This document shows positions 17,798-28,015 of a DNA stretch of 64,000 nt, one piece after another. The first letter of the stretch is position 1, and every line of letters starts with the position of its first letter. The notes beneath the pieces are model-generated. The model was not told where the DNA came from, did not search any database, and was given only the letters and a program-made list of their open reading frames with translations. The position numbers and the translations under genes were made by a program. The stretch is from Methanobacteriaceae archaeon (GTDB lineage Archaea; Methanobacteriota; Methanobacteria; Methanobacteriales; Methanobacteriaceae): positions 1 to 64,000 of the forward strand of contig JASEJD010000003.1 of assembly GCA_030016715.1 (NCBI GenBank), given 5' to 3'.

Positions 17798-17908
17798 ACT
17801 TTCTACATTTAGATTATTATTACTTCTAAGCCGTTTAGAAGTGTATAAGTAATACTTAACGCAATATTATTACTTTTCAGCTTTTTATAGATGCATTAGT
17901 AATACTTT
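17794..17908. promoter_or_regulatory. Array of five TAATACTT/TATTACTT boxes, candidate operator of the metal operon
   Basis: Five 9-base boxes alternate in sequence: TAATACTTT (17794-17802), TATTACTTC (17818-17826), TAATACTTA (17850-17858), TATTACTTT (17868-17876) and TAATACTTT (17900-17908). Boxes 2-3 and 4-5 form two similar units exactly 50 bases apart. Within each unit ATTACT and AGTAAT are inverted repeats with their arms about 22 bases apart. The intergenic region (17737-18054, 318 bases) has no ORF and nothing visible in 17909-18054. The layout suggests a metal- or cofactor-responsive repressor of the chelatase-ECF-cobN operon. The regulator is not encoded next to it. Confidence 0.55.
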
Positions 17909-18054
17909 AATCATTATTAAAATATAAGGGGAAAGTCAAACCAGATATACTAAAAATAATTGAAAATTTTTATTAGACTTTTCATAAAAATAGATAGATC
18001 TTAATTAAATATCTAATAAATAGGATATCAAATCAGTTAAAAAATTAAATCTAT

Positions 18055-19233
18055 TCAAGAATGCACCAGTTTCTCTAACCTTTTAATTGCATGGTATTTA
18101 TCTTTATTATCTAGTTTGGCCTCATGAAGAGCATCTTTAAGGGATTGTATAGAGTTATCATAAACTTCCCTATTAACTGGATAGGGATAGCCATCTTTTC
18201 CTCCGTGGGTAAAACTGTATTTTACTGGATCCGTCCAGCTGGGTGCAGCACCATAAACCAAGTCTGATATTAAAGCTAATGCTCGAATTTTTTTAGGTCC
18301 AATTCCTTTTAATGAGATTAATTCCTCATAATCTTGTGGTTGTATTTCCCATGCATTTTTTAGCACTTGAAATTCCCGAGGGTTAAGATCCATATCCAAA
18401 ACCGGGTGATGTCGGGGCATTTCCAGTTTAAGATTTTCATTTCTAAGATTATAATAATCCAGATAATTACCTTGTGAATCAGAAATATTTAATTCATGAA
18501 AATAATCTGTTAAAAGAGTTTGTGCACTATCTTTGGATTTAAAATAGGATTTTAAATGGTCTGGATTATCACAAATTAGATCTACACTTATTTTCTGGCT
18601 TTCTTCACTTTCCTGAGCAGTCATATTTAGGGTCTTTTCATGGTGTTGATCGCATGCAATACCTTGATGGGGCTCTTTTAGGGGGTTATCCAGGGCTTCA
18701 GATAGCCAGTGATATCGGCGGGCATATTTCTCTTCAGAGTTTAAACCCTGTTGAACCACAGCCCATTTTCCATTTTTCGTGAAAAAGAAGGAGTGATGGT
18801 AAAGATTATAACCATCTTGGATGCAAGAATTATCAATTTTTGCAGAAATACGACTATTATGGGTTAATTCATCTATTTTTTTAGATGATAATGAAAATAA
18901 ATCACCATTTTTCTTTATTTCATCCAATGTTTTTCTAGCAGCATGACCCTTTCCCCCAGCAACCATAATACCGTGTTCTTCAGGTTTTATATATGTTTTA
19001 AGGGCTCCGCAAGTTGTGGTAGTTGTGCCAGAAGAATGCCAATCAAAACCCAGAACACATGAAAATGCCTGGAACCAGTGGGGATCTGATAATCTTCTGA
19101 GAAATTCATTCTGACCATATTCATAGACAATTGATTCAGTTATAGCTCCGGATAATTTTACCATTCTCTGAAAAAGCCATCGAGGGGCATGACCTCCATG
19201 TAATGGTAATTTAGCAGTCCCTGTTCTATTCAT
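18055..19233 (-). CDS. DUF763 domain protein
   Basis: The 392-residue protein starts with the DUF763 signature GTAKLPLHGGHAPRWLF (residues 4-20), continues with VLGFDWHSSGTTTT and GGKGHAARKT, and ends with a helix-hairpin-helix-like stretch (SLKGIGPKKIRALALIS near residue 315). DUF763 proteins are found in archaea and some bacteria and have no proven function; the HhH segment and basic stretches suggest a nucleic acid substrate. There is no membrane span. The ATG has no clear ribosome binding site and may be near-leaderless. It lies upstream of the chelatase operon in the same direction but 318 bases away, so it is probably a separate unit. Confidence 0.8.
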   Translation of the reverse strand: MNRTGTAKLPLHGGHAPRWLFQRMVKLSGAITESIVYEYGQNEFLRRLSDPHWFQAFSCVLGFDWHSSGTTTTTCGALKTYIKPEEHGIMVAGGKGHAARKTLDEIKKNGDLFSLSSKKIDELTHNSRISAKIDNSCIQDGYNLYHHSFFFTKNGKWAVVQQGLNSEEKYARRYHWLSEALDNPLKEPHQGIACDQHHEKTLNMTAQESEESQKISVDLICDNPDHLKSYFKSKDSAQTLLTDYFHELNISDSQGNYLDYYNLRNENLKLEMPRHHPVLDMDLNPREFQVLKNAWEIQPQDYEELISLKGIGPKKIRALALISDLVYGAAPSWTDPVKYSFTHGGKDGYPYPVNREVYDNSIQSLKDALHEAKLDNKDKYHAIKRLEKLVHS

Positions 19234-19342
19234 ATAAAAACCAATTTTAGTTTTTTTTTTAAAGTTTTATTATGAGATATATGTTTATTTTATTCGATTT
19301 TTTTAAGAAAATTAATTTAATAAAAGGTCATGGAAATTGAAA

Positions 19343-20206
19343 TTAAGGTGTTAGTTTTAGTTGGAACATGCAACTTGGAGAACCATCAGCAATGGTTGAT
19401 TTTCTTATTATCTCTCCATCAAGATTGCTCCATTTATAACTTCTACTTATCATGGCATGACAGTTTAAACAGAATATGGGATTGTTTTTTGCATCGTCAA
19501 GCCAGGGGCAGTTTAAAAGTTCCAGATAACATCTTGATTCTTTAGGAGTGAATTGAGTTTTAATTCCAAATTCAGAATATAAATCTGATATCCAAGTAGC
19601 ATATGCATCTAAAAGTTCTTCAGATGAACTGTTTTCATCTAATTCTAATATTTCCAAGCGTTCCTTAAACTGTTCCTTTAAATCATCATCTATACGTTGT
19701 TCGAATATCTTCTTTAGCATTTCACGCATTTCTTTGTCACTTTGGGTAGTAGATGTGGGCATAGCCCCTAATATGAAATCGTAGAAGTCAGCTAGAAGAT
19801 TATTTTTAATTATTTCACGTTGCTTTTTCTCGGATTGATACTTATATAAAGCCATTTTAATATTAGCGTTAAGTTCACTTTTTTTGAAAGGTTTAAGTAT
19901 GTATCCATAAGGTTCAGTTACTCTGGCCCGTTCTAACATTTCTTCATCAGAATATGCAGTTAAATATATCACTGGAACATCAAAAAGTTTCTTGATTTTA
20001 TTAGCTGCATCAATACCATCCATTTCTCCTTTCAAAACAATATCCATTAATACTAGGTCTGGCTTCAGAATTTTTGCACTTTTCACTGCATCTTCCCCAG
20101 ATAGTACAGTATCAACTACATGATATCCTAAATCTTCTAGTTTGTGTTTAATACCCATTGCAACAATACTTTCGTCCTCAACCACCAATATTTTTTCATT
20201 AACCAT
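19343..20206 (-). CDS. Response regulator with methanogen output domain 1 (MetOD1)
   Basis: The 287-residue protein has an N-terminal receiver domain (about 1-120) with acidic residues in VVEDES, the phosphate-accepting D55 in LVLMDIV, the switch threonine in VIYLTAYSD and the lysine in ILKPFKK. The C-terminal part (about 130-287) matches the methanogen output domain 1 pattern, including LNCPWLDDAKNNPIFC with two cysteines (about 233 and 246) and a nearby HAMISRSY. That output domain is specific to methanogens and its action is unknown. The start ATG has a GGGGGAT upstream. It is the last of four signalling genes. The protein at 32243-33505 has the same output domain without the cysteines. 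Confidence 0.88.
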   Translation of the reverse strand: MVNEKILVVEDESIVAMGIKHKLEDLGYHVVDTVLSGEDAVKSAKILKPDLVLMDIVLKGEMDGIDAANKIKKLFDVPVIYLTAYSDEEMLERARVTEPYGYILKPFKKSELNANIKMALYKYQSEKKQREIIKNNLLADFYDFILGAMPTSTTQSDKEMREMLKKIFEQRIDDDLKEQFKERLEILELDENSSSEELLDAYATWISDLYSEFGIKTQFTPKESRCYLELLNCPWLDDAKNNPIFCLNCHAMISRSYKWSNLDGEIIRKSTIADGSPSCMFQLKLTP

Positions 20207-20275
20207 TCACATCCCCCGATTAAGGTAAATTTTTATTTTAATAATATTATCTTAATATATCCATAATTATTAGTT

Positions 20276-22423
20276 TTATATCCTTTTCTTGTAACTTAAT
20301 TCCCTGAATTTAATTTTAAATTCCTTTTTAACCTTATCAAATTTGATCTTTCCATCCAACTGTTTTACCAGATTATTAACCATATTAAGGCCAAGAGTTC
20401 GATTTTTTCGATCATCTAAATCATCCGGAAATGCTAATCCATCATCTCTAATTATTAGTATAAAAATACCAGTATCCACCTCTTTTAAACTTAAAAATAC
20501 ATTTCCCGAAACTCCCTCTGGAAAAGCATACTTTAATGAGTTTGATATCAATTCATTAATAATTAAACCGCAAGGAATGGATGTTTCAATACTCATGGTA
20601 ATCTCATCTACATCCACAACGAGATTAACATCTGTCTCTTTTCCATAAGAGTTCATTAAGTCAGTTAAGAGATTATTTATATATTCATCCATATGTATGG
20701 TGGCCAGATCCTTAGATTGATAAAGATTTTCATGGATAAGGGCAATGGATTGGATACGGTTTTCACTTTCACGATATAATTCCACTATTCTTTCATCCTT
20801 GATTTGTTCACACTGAAGTTCCAGTAAGGTTGATATGATCTGCAGATTATTTTTCACCCGGTGATGGATCTCCCTTAATAAAAGCTCTTTTTCTCTTAAT
20901 GAATTTTTTATCTTATTCTCTGCTATTTTACGGTCGGTAATATCCATAAAAGATATAATACCTTTATCAGTATCAGGTATCATATCAAATGTTGCAAAAA
21001 AGTCTTTAACATTACCATCCTTATTGACAAGTTGAACTTCATAGTTTTTAGGTATAGCATCTGGATTGATTCTCTGCATGCGGTGATAACCTTCAATTCG
21101 GGAAATATCCTCTGCATAAACAAAATCTGAGACATTTCTTTTTCCTTCCACGGCTTTTTTAGGATAACCTGAAAATTTTTCAAATTCAGAGTTTACCAGA
21201 ATTATCTTCATATCCTGATCGAATAGCATAGTCATGGCACCCGTATTTTCAAATATAGACCTATATTTAATCTCAGATTCTTTTAAAGCCTTCTGAGCCC
21301 TTATTTGATCATGTATATCTCTTCCAACACCCACAAAACCAGATACTTTATTATTTTTATCAATAATAGCTTTATAAGACCAGGCTATCCAGCGCCACCC
21401 ATTCTTAGTTTGAGCTCTATGTTCTAAATAGGATGTATAAGGAGGTTTAAATAACAAATCAATTGCCTTATCAGTTTTAACACGATCATCTTCATGGATC
21501 AAAGGTATGAAACTTTCATTTAAAAGTTCAGTTTCATTCTTTCCTAATATTTCACAATAAGAAGGACTAACAAACCTTAACTTACCATCTAAATCGAATT
21601 TAATAATATAATCAGTCTGATTTTCAATTAAAAGTCGGTATTCTTCTTCCTTTTCTTTAAGTAATATTTCTGCCTTTTTTTGGCTGGTCAAATCTTTGGC
21701 AATGCCAAAAATTGTGAGAGTATTCTTAATTTTAACTGGATTAAATGAAATATCTAAATATTTTGTGGTGTTATTATAATGATAAAATGCTTCAAACGAA
21801 CCTCCTGTTTTCCAAAAAGTATTATTAGTTTCTTGATCCACATCAAAGGTTAAAAGTTCGTTGATATGCTTTTTTAATGTTTTTAGATTAATATTATCAA
21901 AGAATTCTAATGATGATCTATTAAAGTCAATGCAGTATCCATTTTCATCTAAGACTATGATAGGATTAATAGACTCCTCAAACAAAGCTCTATATCTCTC
22001 TTCATTTTCTAAAAGTGCGGCTTGAGCAATACGATGGGCTCTATGTTCTTGGGCCTCTTTTAAAGCTCTTTTTACAGCAGGTCCTAGTTTTATTAGATTA
22101 TTTTTAAGAACATAATCTGTAGCTCCTTCCTTAAGCATTTCAACTGCAAATTCTTCGCCAATTTTTCCACTAACAAAAATAAAAGGGGTATCTGGTGAAA
22201 CATCCTTTTTAATTTTTAATGCAGATAAACCATCAAATTGAGGAAGAGAATGGTCAGCCAAAATTAAATCAGGTTTAAAATTTTTCAATTCTCTAATATA
22301 ATCTTCCCTGTCCTCTACAATAATAGAATGGAAGTTTATACCTTCATTTTTCAATTCTCTTTTGGAAAGTTCTGCATCCAAGAGAACATCCTCAAGTATG
22401 AGGATTTTAATTATATCCGCCAT
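20276..22423 (-). CDS. Hybrid sensor: receiver, three PAS domains and HisKA_2-type histidine kinase
   Basis: The 715-residue cytoplasmic protein starts with a receiver domain (1-125, phospho-acceptor D57), followed by three PAS domains (about 145-260, 265-385 and 390-505). The kinase part has the HWE/HisKA_2-like phosphorylation box REIHHRVKNNLQI (near residue 523) and an ATPase domain with NELISNSLKYAFP and DDGLAF. No membrane span is seen. A receiver at the N-terminus means it can be fed by an upstream kinase before passing phosphate on, and the MetOD1 regulator next to it is a likely target. It is 6 bases after the response regulator at 22430-22864. Confidence 0.9.
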   Translation of the reverse strand: MADIIKILILEDVLLDAELSKRELKNEGINFHSIIVEDREDYIRELKNFKPDLILADHSLPQFDGLSALKIKKDVSPDTPFIFVSGKIGEEFAVEMLKEGATDYVLKNNLIKLGPAVKRALKEAQEHRAHRIAQAALLENEERYRALFEESINPIIVLDENGYCIDFNRSSLEFFDNINLKTLKKHINELLTFDVDQETNNTFWKTGGSFEAFYHYNNTTKYLDISFNPVKIKNTLTIFGIAKDLTSQKKAEILLKEKEEEYRLLIENQTDYIIKFDLDGKLRFVSPSYCEILGKNETELLNESFIPLIHEDDRVKTDKAIDLLFKPPYTSYLEHRAQTKNGWRWIAWSYKAIIDKNNKVSGFVGVGRDIHDQIRAQKALKESEIKYRSIFENTGAMTMLFDQDMKIILVNSEFEKFSGYPKKAVEGKRNVSDFVYAEDISRIEGYHRMQRINPDAIPKNYEVQLVNKDGNVKDFFATFDMIPDTDKGIISFMDITDRKIAENKIKNSLREKELLLREIHHRVKNNLQIISTLLELQCEQIKDERIVELYRESENRIQSIALIHENLYQSKDLATIHMDEYINNLLTDLMNSYGKETDVNLVVDVDEITMSIETSIPCGLIINELISNSLKYAFPEGVSGNVFLSLKEVDTGIFILIIRDDGLAFPDDLDDRKNRTLGLNMVNNLVKQLDGKIKFDKVKKEFKIKFRELSYKKRI

Positions 22424-22429
22424 TATCTC

Positions 22430-22864
22430 TTACTCAGGTGGGTTGTTTATCAGCATCCAATAAAATCCAAGAGTTGAAACAGCATCAATAAACTCATCAA
22501 ATTCAACAGGTTTACTTACATAACTGTTAACTCCTAATTCGTAGCTTTCTACAATATCTCTATCTTCTTTAGACGAGGTTAAAACTACTACTGGAATTTT
22601 TCGTGTACGTTCATCTGCCTTTATGGTCTGGAGAACTTCTAATCCATCCACTTTAGGCATTCTCAAGTCCAATAGAATAAGCCGAGGTAAATTTTCAACA
22701 TTTCTATTAGAATATTCTCCTTTGGCAAAAATTAAATCAAGAGCTTCTGCACCATCCTTAACCCATACTAATTTATTAACAAGATTTTTTCTTTTCAAAG
22801 CTCTCATAGTTAGCTCTGCATCGGTAGGGTTATCTTCAACCAGTAAAATATCTATTTCATCCAT
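22430..22864 (-). CDS. Single-domain response regulator (Rcp1-like)
   Basis: The 144-residue protein is a lone receiver domain with [11 protein letters not shown] at the start, the phospho-acceptor in [10 protein letters not shown] (D near residue 68), VVVLTSS and the lysine of YVSKPVEF. The long loop between beta-3 elements and the [12 protein letters not shown] start are typical of Rcp1-like regulators that pair with phytochrome-type kinases. AAGGAGGT lies five bases before the ATG. It follows the membrane kinase by 48 bases and precedes the hybrid kinase by 6, so it probably shuttles phosphate between them. Confidence 0.92.
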   Translation of the reverse strand: MDEIDILLVEDNPTDAELTMRALKRKNLVNKLVWVKDGAEALDLIFAKGEYSNRNVENLPRLILLDLRMPKVDGLEVLQTIKADERTRKIPVVVLTSSKEDRDIVESYELGVNSYVSKPVEFDEFIDAVSTLGFYWMLINNPPE

Positions 22865-22912
22865 ATTATACCTCCTTATCCTAAATGAAATTCTTGAATA
22901 TTTTTTTTATTA

Positions 22913-23974
22913 TTATTTTTTGGGAAGTGTGAAGTAAATAGTAGCTCCTTTATCCACTTCTCCTTCACCCCATACACGACCTTCATGTCTTCTAATAATT
23001 CTTTGAACAATAGATAAACCTACCCCCGTACCTTCAAACTCTTCAGGACTGTGTAATCTTTGAAATAGGCCGAATAGCTTATTTACATATTTCATATCAA
23101 AACCGGCACCATTATCCTTAACATAATAAATGTTTTCATTTTTATCATTCTGATAGCCCACTTCAATAACACCTTTTTCACGTTGGCTAGTAAATTTAAC
23201 AGAATTTGAAAGCAGATTACTTACTACTTGAGTTAACAAGGCCCGGTCACCATAAGCTTGTGGCAAAGAATCCACTTTTAATTCAATACTTCTACCTTCA
23301 AATCCTTGTATTACCTGATTATACACCGTTTTAACTAAATCTTCCATATCAATATCAGACATCTTCATTTCTTGGCGACCAGCACGAGATAACATTAAAA
23401 TATCATCTATTAATTGACCCATTTTATGAGTATTTTCTCTTACAATGTTTAAAAGTCTTATACCCTCTTCATCAAGTTTATCCTGATAATCCTCGACTAT
23501 TATTCTTGAAAAACCATCAATAGCCCTTAATGGTACTCTTAAATCATGAGAAACAGAATATGCAAAGGCTTCTAGCTCATCATTAGCATCTTCTAACATT
23601 TTGGTCTGCTTTTTGAGTCTTTCATTTAGACTTCTCAAACTTCTCACTTTTTCAATTCTCTCAACTAATAAAGCAACCATAAGGATTACCACCATTAGAA
23701 GAATCAAACGAAACAAATCATCAGTCACCGAAACCCCAAAGGTACTGAAAATAGGTTGTACTAGGATCAATATTAATCCAATAATTATAGGTATGGCCCA
23801 TATGAATCTTCGACTCTTATTAGTTGTTAGAATAATGGGGAACATCATTAATTGATTAAAAAAAACATTCTTTACAGGAAAAATATTAAGATGATACATT
23901 AAAAATCCGGCTGAAACCAGCAACAATACCATTAATAAATCATTTCTTGTCTGGGCCTTTAAACTGGTGGTCAT
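22913..23974 (-). CDS. Membrane-bound sensor histidine kinase
   Basis: The protein has three to four N-terminal hydrophobic spans (about residues 12-105), a short coiled coil, a HisKA box [12 protein letters not shown] with the phospho-accepting histidine (H143 from the start used here) and a HATPase domain with [16 protein letters not shown] and GTGVGLSI. Its kinase domain belongs to the group that pairs with Rcp1-like regulators, and one is encoded directly downstream. The frame extends to a GTG at 24007, but the ATG at 23974 has a GTGAT just upstream and is preferred, giving 353 residues. It has no recognisable extracellular sensor, so the signal may be sensed within the membrane. Confidence 0.88.
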   Translation of the reverse strand: MTTSLKAQTRNDLLMVLLLVSAGFLMYHLNIFPVKNVFFNQLMMFPIILTTNKSRRFIWAIPIIIGLILILVQPIFSTFGVSVTDDLFRLILLMVVILMVALLVERIEKVRSLRSLNERLKKQTKMLEDANDELEAFAYSVSHDLRVPLRAIDGFSRIIVEDYQDKLDEEGIRLLNIVRENTHKMGQLIDDILMLSRAGRQEMKMSDIDMEDLVKTVYNQVIQGFEGRSIELKVDSLPQAYGDRALLTQVVSNLLSNSVKFTSQREKGVIEVGYQNDKNENIYYVKDNGAGFDMKYVNKLFGLFQRLHSPEEFEGTGVGLSIVQRIIRRHEGRVWGEGEVDKGATIYFTLPKK

Positions 23975-24111
23975 ATTATCACAATAAATATTTTTTAATA
24001 CTCTCACATATATTTTTTATCATAATTTGCAGCGAATATCAAATTGTCCATACGAATTCCAGTTGCATGCTTTATTGAAAATAATTATTATACACTAAAC
24101 ATAATCATATT

Positions 24112-24970
24112 ATGCTCGGATTGTTACTCTCATTTCTCAGTGCTTTATCTGAATCTGCCATGATGCATTTAGTAAAAACTCTTGAAAATAATGATGAGTA
24201 TTTAGTTTCATGGGATTCAGATTTATTAGTTTATTAGTTCTACTATCACTACTTTTATTTGATGAAATACCTAACATTAAACAAGATTTTTTCCTAGCAC
24301 TATCTATAAGTTGTACAATGAGTGTTTTAGGTACAATTCTTTTTATGAAGGCCTTGAAAAATTCTGATTTATCAATATCTATACCAATACTTTCATTTGG
24401 TGCAATATTTTCCATAATAATATCATTTATACTATTAGATGAATTGCCATGATTATTGGGCATTTTAGGCATATTAACAATCTGTATTGGTTCTTATATA
24501 ATGAACATAAAAGAAAAAAGTAAGGGCTACTTAAAACATTTAAAGGCACTTTTTGTAGAAAAAGGTCCTCAGCTAATGCTTTTAGTTGCAATTTTAAGTA
24601 GTATTGGTGGAACATTTGATAAGGTAGGAGTTTATAATTCATCTGAAATGTTTTGGCCAGTGGGAAGAAATTTAATAATCGTAATGGCCTTAATCCTATA
24701 ATGTTTTATAAATCAAAGAACAAAACCAAGCAAATAAAACAGAATTATAAATTACTCATGCTTGTTGGGTTCTTTGGTGCATTAGCGCTATTATTCCAGA
24801 TGAGTGCACTAAAATATACTCTTGTAGGATATGTAAGTTCAATTAGAAGTTCAAATATTATAATAGCTGTTCTTATAGGTTATTTTATTTTTAAAGAAGA
24901 AAATGTGGATAAAAGGTTAGTTTGTGCTATTCTAATGTTTATAGGAGTGCTTCTTATAATTTTAGATTGA
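24112..24970 (+). pseudogene. Broken DMT-superfamily (EamA) transporter
   Basis: The remains of a ten-span EamA-type exporter can be followed across three lesions. MLGLLLSFLSALSESAMMHL begins at 24112. A frameshift near 24210 leads to ISLLVLLSLLLFDEIP and on to FILLDELP, where an in-frame TGA occurs at 24450. The same frame resumes with LLGILGILTICIGSYI. A second frameshift near 24690 leads to the last four spans, ending at 24970 (GVLLIILD). All conserved parts are in order and the total length of about 285 codons is normal, so the decay is recent. Any one lesion might be a sequencing error, but three together argue for a true pseudogene. Confidence 0.8.
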
Positions 24971-25111
24971 TAATTTACTATTAAAAGCAAAACTAGAGTT
25001 TCAGAATAAATTCCAAACATTGAAAAAATAGTGATAGATCAATCACTTTTGTGATGATCTTAAATCCTAAAACCATATTTAAGATTCAATTAAATTAATG
25101 AAATATATTGA

Positions 25112-28015
25112 TTATTTATTTTCTTTCACCGACTCTGATTTTTCGTCAGAAGATTGATGCTGGAATGTAACATTTCCTTCCTCTAAAATTTCTTTAAGAA
25201 AATCACCAGTATATGTGCCGCTTAAAGAAACTTCTTCTGGAGTTCCATGGGCTACAACTAATCCTCCAGCATCTCCACCTTCCGGACCTAAATCTATAAT
25301 ATAATCTGCAGTCTTTATAACATCCAAGTTATGTTCAATTACCACCACAGAATTTCCAGCATCAGTTAGCCTACCTAGAACATCTAATAGCTTTTTTATA
25401 TCCGCAAAGTGCAGTCCAGTGGTTGGTTCATCTAATATATACAATGTTTTTCCAGTACTCTGTTTGCTCAGCTCCTTGGCTAGTTTAACTCTTTGAGCCT
25501 CTCCACCAGAAAGAGTGGTTGCAGATTGTCCCAGTTTGATATAACCTAATCCCACATCATCTAGGGTCTGTAATTTCTTCTTTATACGAGGTATATTTTC
25601 AAAGAAATGTAAAGATTCTTCTACTGTCATATCCAGTATCTCTGAAATATTTTTTCCCTTGTAGCGTATGTCCAGTGTTTCACGGTTGTATCTTTTACCT
25701 TTACATACTTCACAAGGTACGTAAACATCAGCTAAAAAATGCATTTCAATCTTTTTAATCCCATCTCCAGTACAAGACTCACAACGTCCGCCCTTAACAT
25801 TAAAACTATATCTTCCAGGTTTATAACCTCGTTTTTTTGATTCCTGGGTTTCCGCAAAAATTTCCCTTATGTAAGTAAAAACTCCAGTATAGGTGGCGGG
25901 GTTAGATCGTGGGGTACGTCCTATTGCTGATTGATCAATAATAATAACTTTATCCACATTTTCCAAGCCTAAAATATCATCATGTTTACCTGGATTAACA
26001 TGTTTATGATTTAATTTAACATAAAGGCCCTTATAGAGCACGTCATTTATCAAAGTACTTTTACCAGAACCAGAAACACCAGTAATGCAGGTAAAAACAC
26101 CTAAAGGTATTTCTACATCAATAGATTTTAGATTATTATGTTTAGCCCCTATAATTTTTAGTTGTTTCCCATTAGGATTTCGGCGTTTATTTGGGGTTTC
26201 AATAGTTTCTTGTTTGGATAAATATTTTCCTGTAATTGATTGGGGATTTTCCATAATTTCAAGTGGATTTCCAGTGGCAATGATATGTCCACCGTGTTCA
26301 CCAGCGCCAGGGCCAATGTCTATCACATAATCCGCGGATAAAATTGTTTCTTCATCATGTTCTACTACAATAAGGGTGTTACCAATATCTCTTAATCTTT
26401 TTAGTGTTTCAATTAATCTTACATTGTCTCGTTGGTGCAGACCAATGCTGGGTTCATCTAGTATATACAGAACACCCACCAGTCCTGATCCAATCTGTGT
26501 AGCTAAACGGATCCTCTGAGCTTCTCCACCGGAAAGAGTTCCTGAAGAACGATGTAAAGTTATATAATCCAAACCAACATCAGCTAAAAATTTTAAACGT
26601 TCCTTTATTTCTTTTAAAATCTCTTTAGCTATAAAATAATCTCTTTCTCTCAATTCAAGGTCATCAAAGAATTTTTTTGATTTTTTTATAGGCAATTCCA
26701 CAATTTCTGATATTGATTTGCCACCAACAGTAACTGAACGACTTTCTGGTCTTAGACGGGATCCTTCACACACTGGGCAGTTATGATCACTCATAAACTG
26801 GCCAGTGTAGCTGCGCATGTAGTTGGATTTTGTTTCCATATAAATTCTCTCCATTCGCGTGACTACACCTTCAAATCTTCTTCTAACCCTATGTACTCTG
26901 TTTCTTCTTTTAAACTCAAATTCTATTTTATCTGGTGATCCATAGAGGATAATATTTTGATATCTCTGGTCTAGATCTTTAAATGGAGTGTCCATACTGA
27001 AGTTATAGTGTCTGGCCACATCTCTCAGCATTTGATGATAATAATTATCCCTGTTTTTGGATTTACTCCATGGTAGAATCGCTCCTTCATTAAGAGATAA
27101 TTCTTTATCAGGAACTACCAGATCTGTGTCAATTTCCAGTTTAGATCCTAATCCATTACATTCAGGGCAGGCCCCATGGGGACTATTAAATGAGAACATC
27201 CTAGGACTAATCTCTTCAAAGTTTATGTCACATTCAGTACAGGCAAAATGTTCACTGAATATTTTTTCTTTAGAATCGCCATTTAAAAGGTAATTGATAA
27301 TAACCAATCCTTCTCCAAGATCCAATGCAGTTTCCAGGGAATCAGCTAACCGTCTTTTGAAATCCTCATCAGGCCTTATTATCAGTCGGTCAACAACAAC
27401 TTCTATGTTGTGTTTGCGATTTTTGTCCAGTTTAAATTCAGATTCCAGATCAGATATTTCTCCATCAACTCTTACCCGTACAAATCCTTTCTTTATCATA
27501 TCCTCGAATACTTTTTTATGCTCACCTTTACGATCTTTAACAACTGGTGCTAAAACTTGTATCTTGGTACCTTCTTTCTCTTGCACAATATTATCCACTA
27601 TCTGTCCTGCTGTTTGCTGAGAAATTTCTTTTCCACACTTATAACAGTGAGGTATTCCTACCCGGGCATATAATAATCTTAAATAGTCATAAATCTCGGT
27701 CACAGTCCCAACAGTTGATCTAGGATTCATTTTGGTTGTTTTTTGGTCAATGGAAATGGCGGGGGATAATCCTTCTATATAATCTATCTCTGGTTTTTTC
27801 ATTTGTCCTAGAAATTGCCTGGCGTAGGCTGACAATGACTCAACATATCTGCGCTGTCCTTCAGCGTATATTGTGTCAAAGGCAAGAGATGACTTACCAG
27901 ATCCACTTATACCCGTTATAACCACGAATTTATCCCGTGGAATAGTTAGATCAATATTTTTAAGGTTATGTTCCCTAGCCCCTTTTAGCACAATATTTCC
28001 TTTCTTATTATTCAT
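25112..28015 (-). CDS. uvrA: Excinuclease ABC subunit A
   Basis: UvrA is the damage-recognition ATPase of nucleotide excision repair and loads UvrB onto DNA lesions. The 967-residue length is standard. Two ABC-type ATPase halves are visible: Walker [15 protein letters not shown] (near residue 34) and [12 protein letters not shown] (near 645), signatures [11 protein letters not shown] and [11 protein letters not shown], and zinc fingers starting CYKCGK, CTECD...CPEC and CESCTGDG...CEVCKGKR. The start codon overlaps the uvrB stop (TAATG), so the two form an operon. Like all archaeal UvrABC it is of bacterial type, gained by transfer to methanogens long ago. Confidence 0.97.
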   Translation of the reverse strand: MNNKKGNIVLKGAREHNLKNIDLTIPRDKFVVITGISGSGKSSLAFDTIYAEGQRRYVESLSAYARQFLGQMKKPEIDYIEGLSPAISIDQKTTKMNPRSTVGTVTEIYDYLRLLYARVGIPHCYKCGKEISQQTAGQIVDNIVQEKEGTKIQVLAPVVKDRKGEHKKVFEDMIKKGFVRVRVDGEISDLESEFKLDKNRKHNIEVVVDRLIIRPDEDFKRRLADSLETALDLGEGLVIINYLLNGDSKEKIFSEHFACTECDINFEEISPRMFSFNSPHGACPECNGLGSKLEIDTDLVVPDKELSLNEGAILPWSKSKNRDNYYHQMLRDVARHYNFSMDTPFKDLDQRYQNIILYGSPDKIEFEFKRRNRVHRVRRRFEGVVTRMERIYMETKSNYMRSYTGQFMSDHNCPVCEGSRLRPESRSVTVGGKSISEIVELPIKKSKKFFDDLELRERDYFIAKEILKEIKERLKFLADVGLDYITLHRSSGTLSGGEAQRIRLATQIGSGLVGVLYILDEPSIGLHQRDNVRLIETLKRLRDIGNTLIVVEHDEETILSADYVIDIGPGAGEHGGHIIATGNPLEIMENPQSITGKYLSKQETIETPNKRRNPNGKQLKIIGAKHNNLKSIDVEIPLGVFTCITGVSGSGKSTLINDVLYKGLYVKLNHKHVNPGKHDDILGLENVDKVIIIDQSAIGRTPRSNPATYTGVFTYIREIFAETQESKKRGYKPGRYSFNVKGGRCESCTGDGIKKIEMHFLADVYVPCEVCKGKRYNRETLDIRYKGKNISEILDMTVEESLHFFENIPRIKKKLQTLDDVGLGYIKLGQSATTLSGGEAQRVKLAKELSKQSTGKTLYILDEPTTGLHFADIKKLLDVLGRLTDAGNSVVVIEHNLDVIKTADYIIDLGPEGGDAGGLVVAHGTPEEVSLSGTYTGDFLKEILEEGNVTFQHQSSDEKSESVKENK

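Noticed and set aside
17794-17908. Assignment of the box array to NikR
   Set aside because: The metal context fits, but the half-site sequence and spacing do not clearly match a NikR consensus I can state with confidence, so the regulator is left open.
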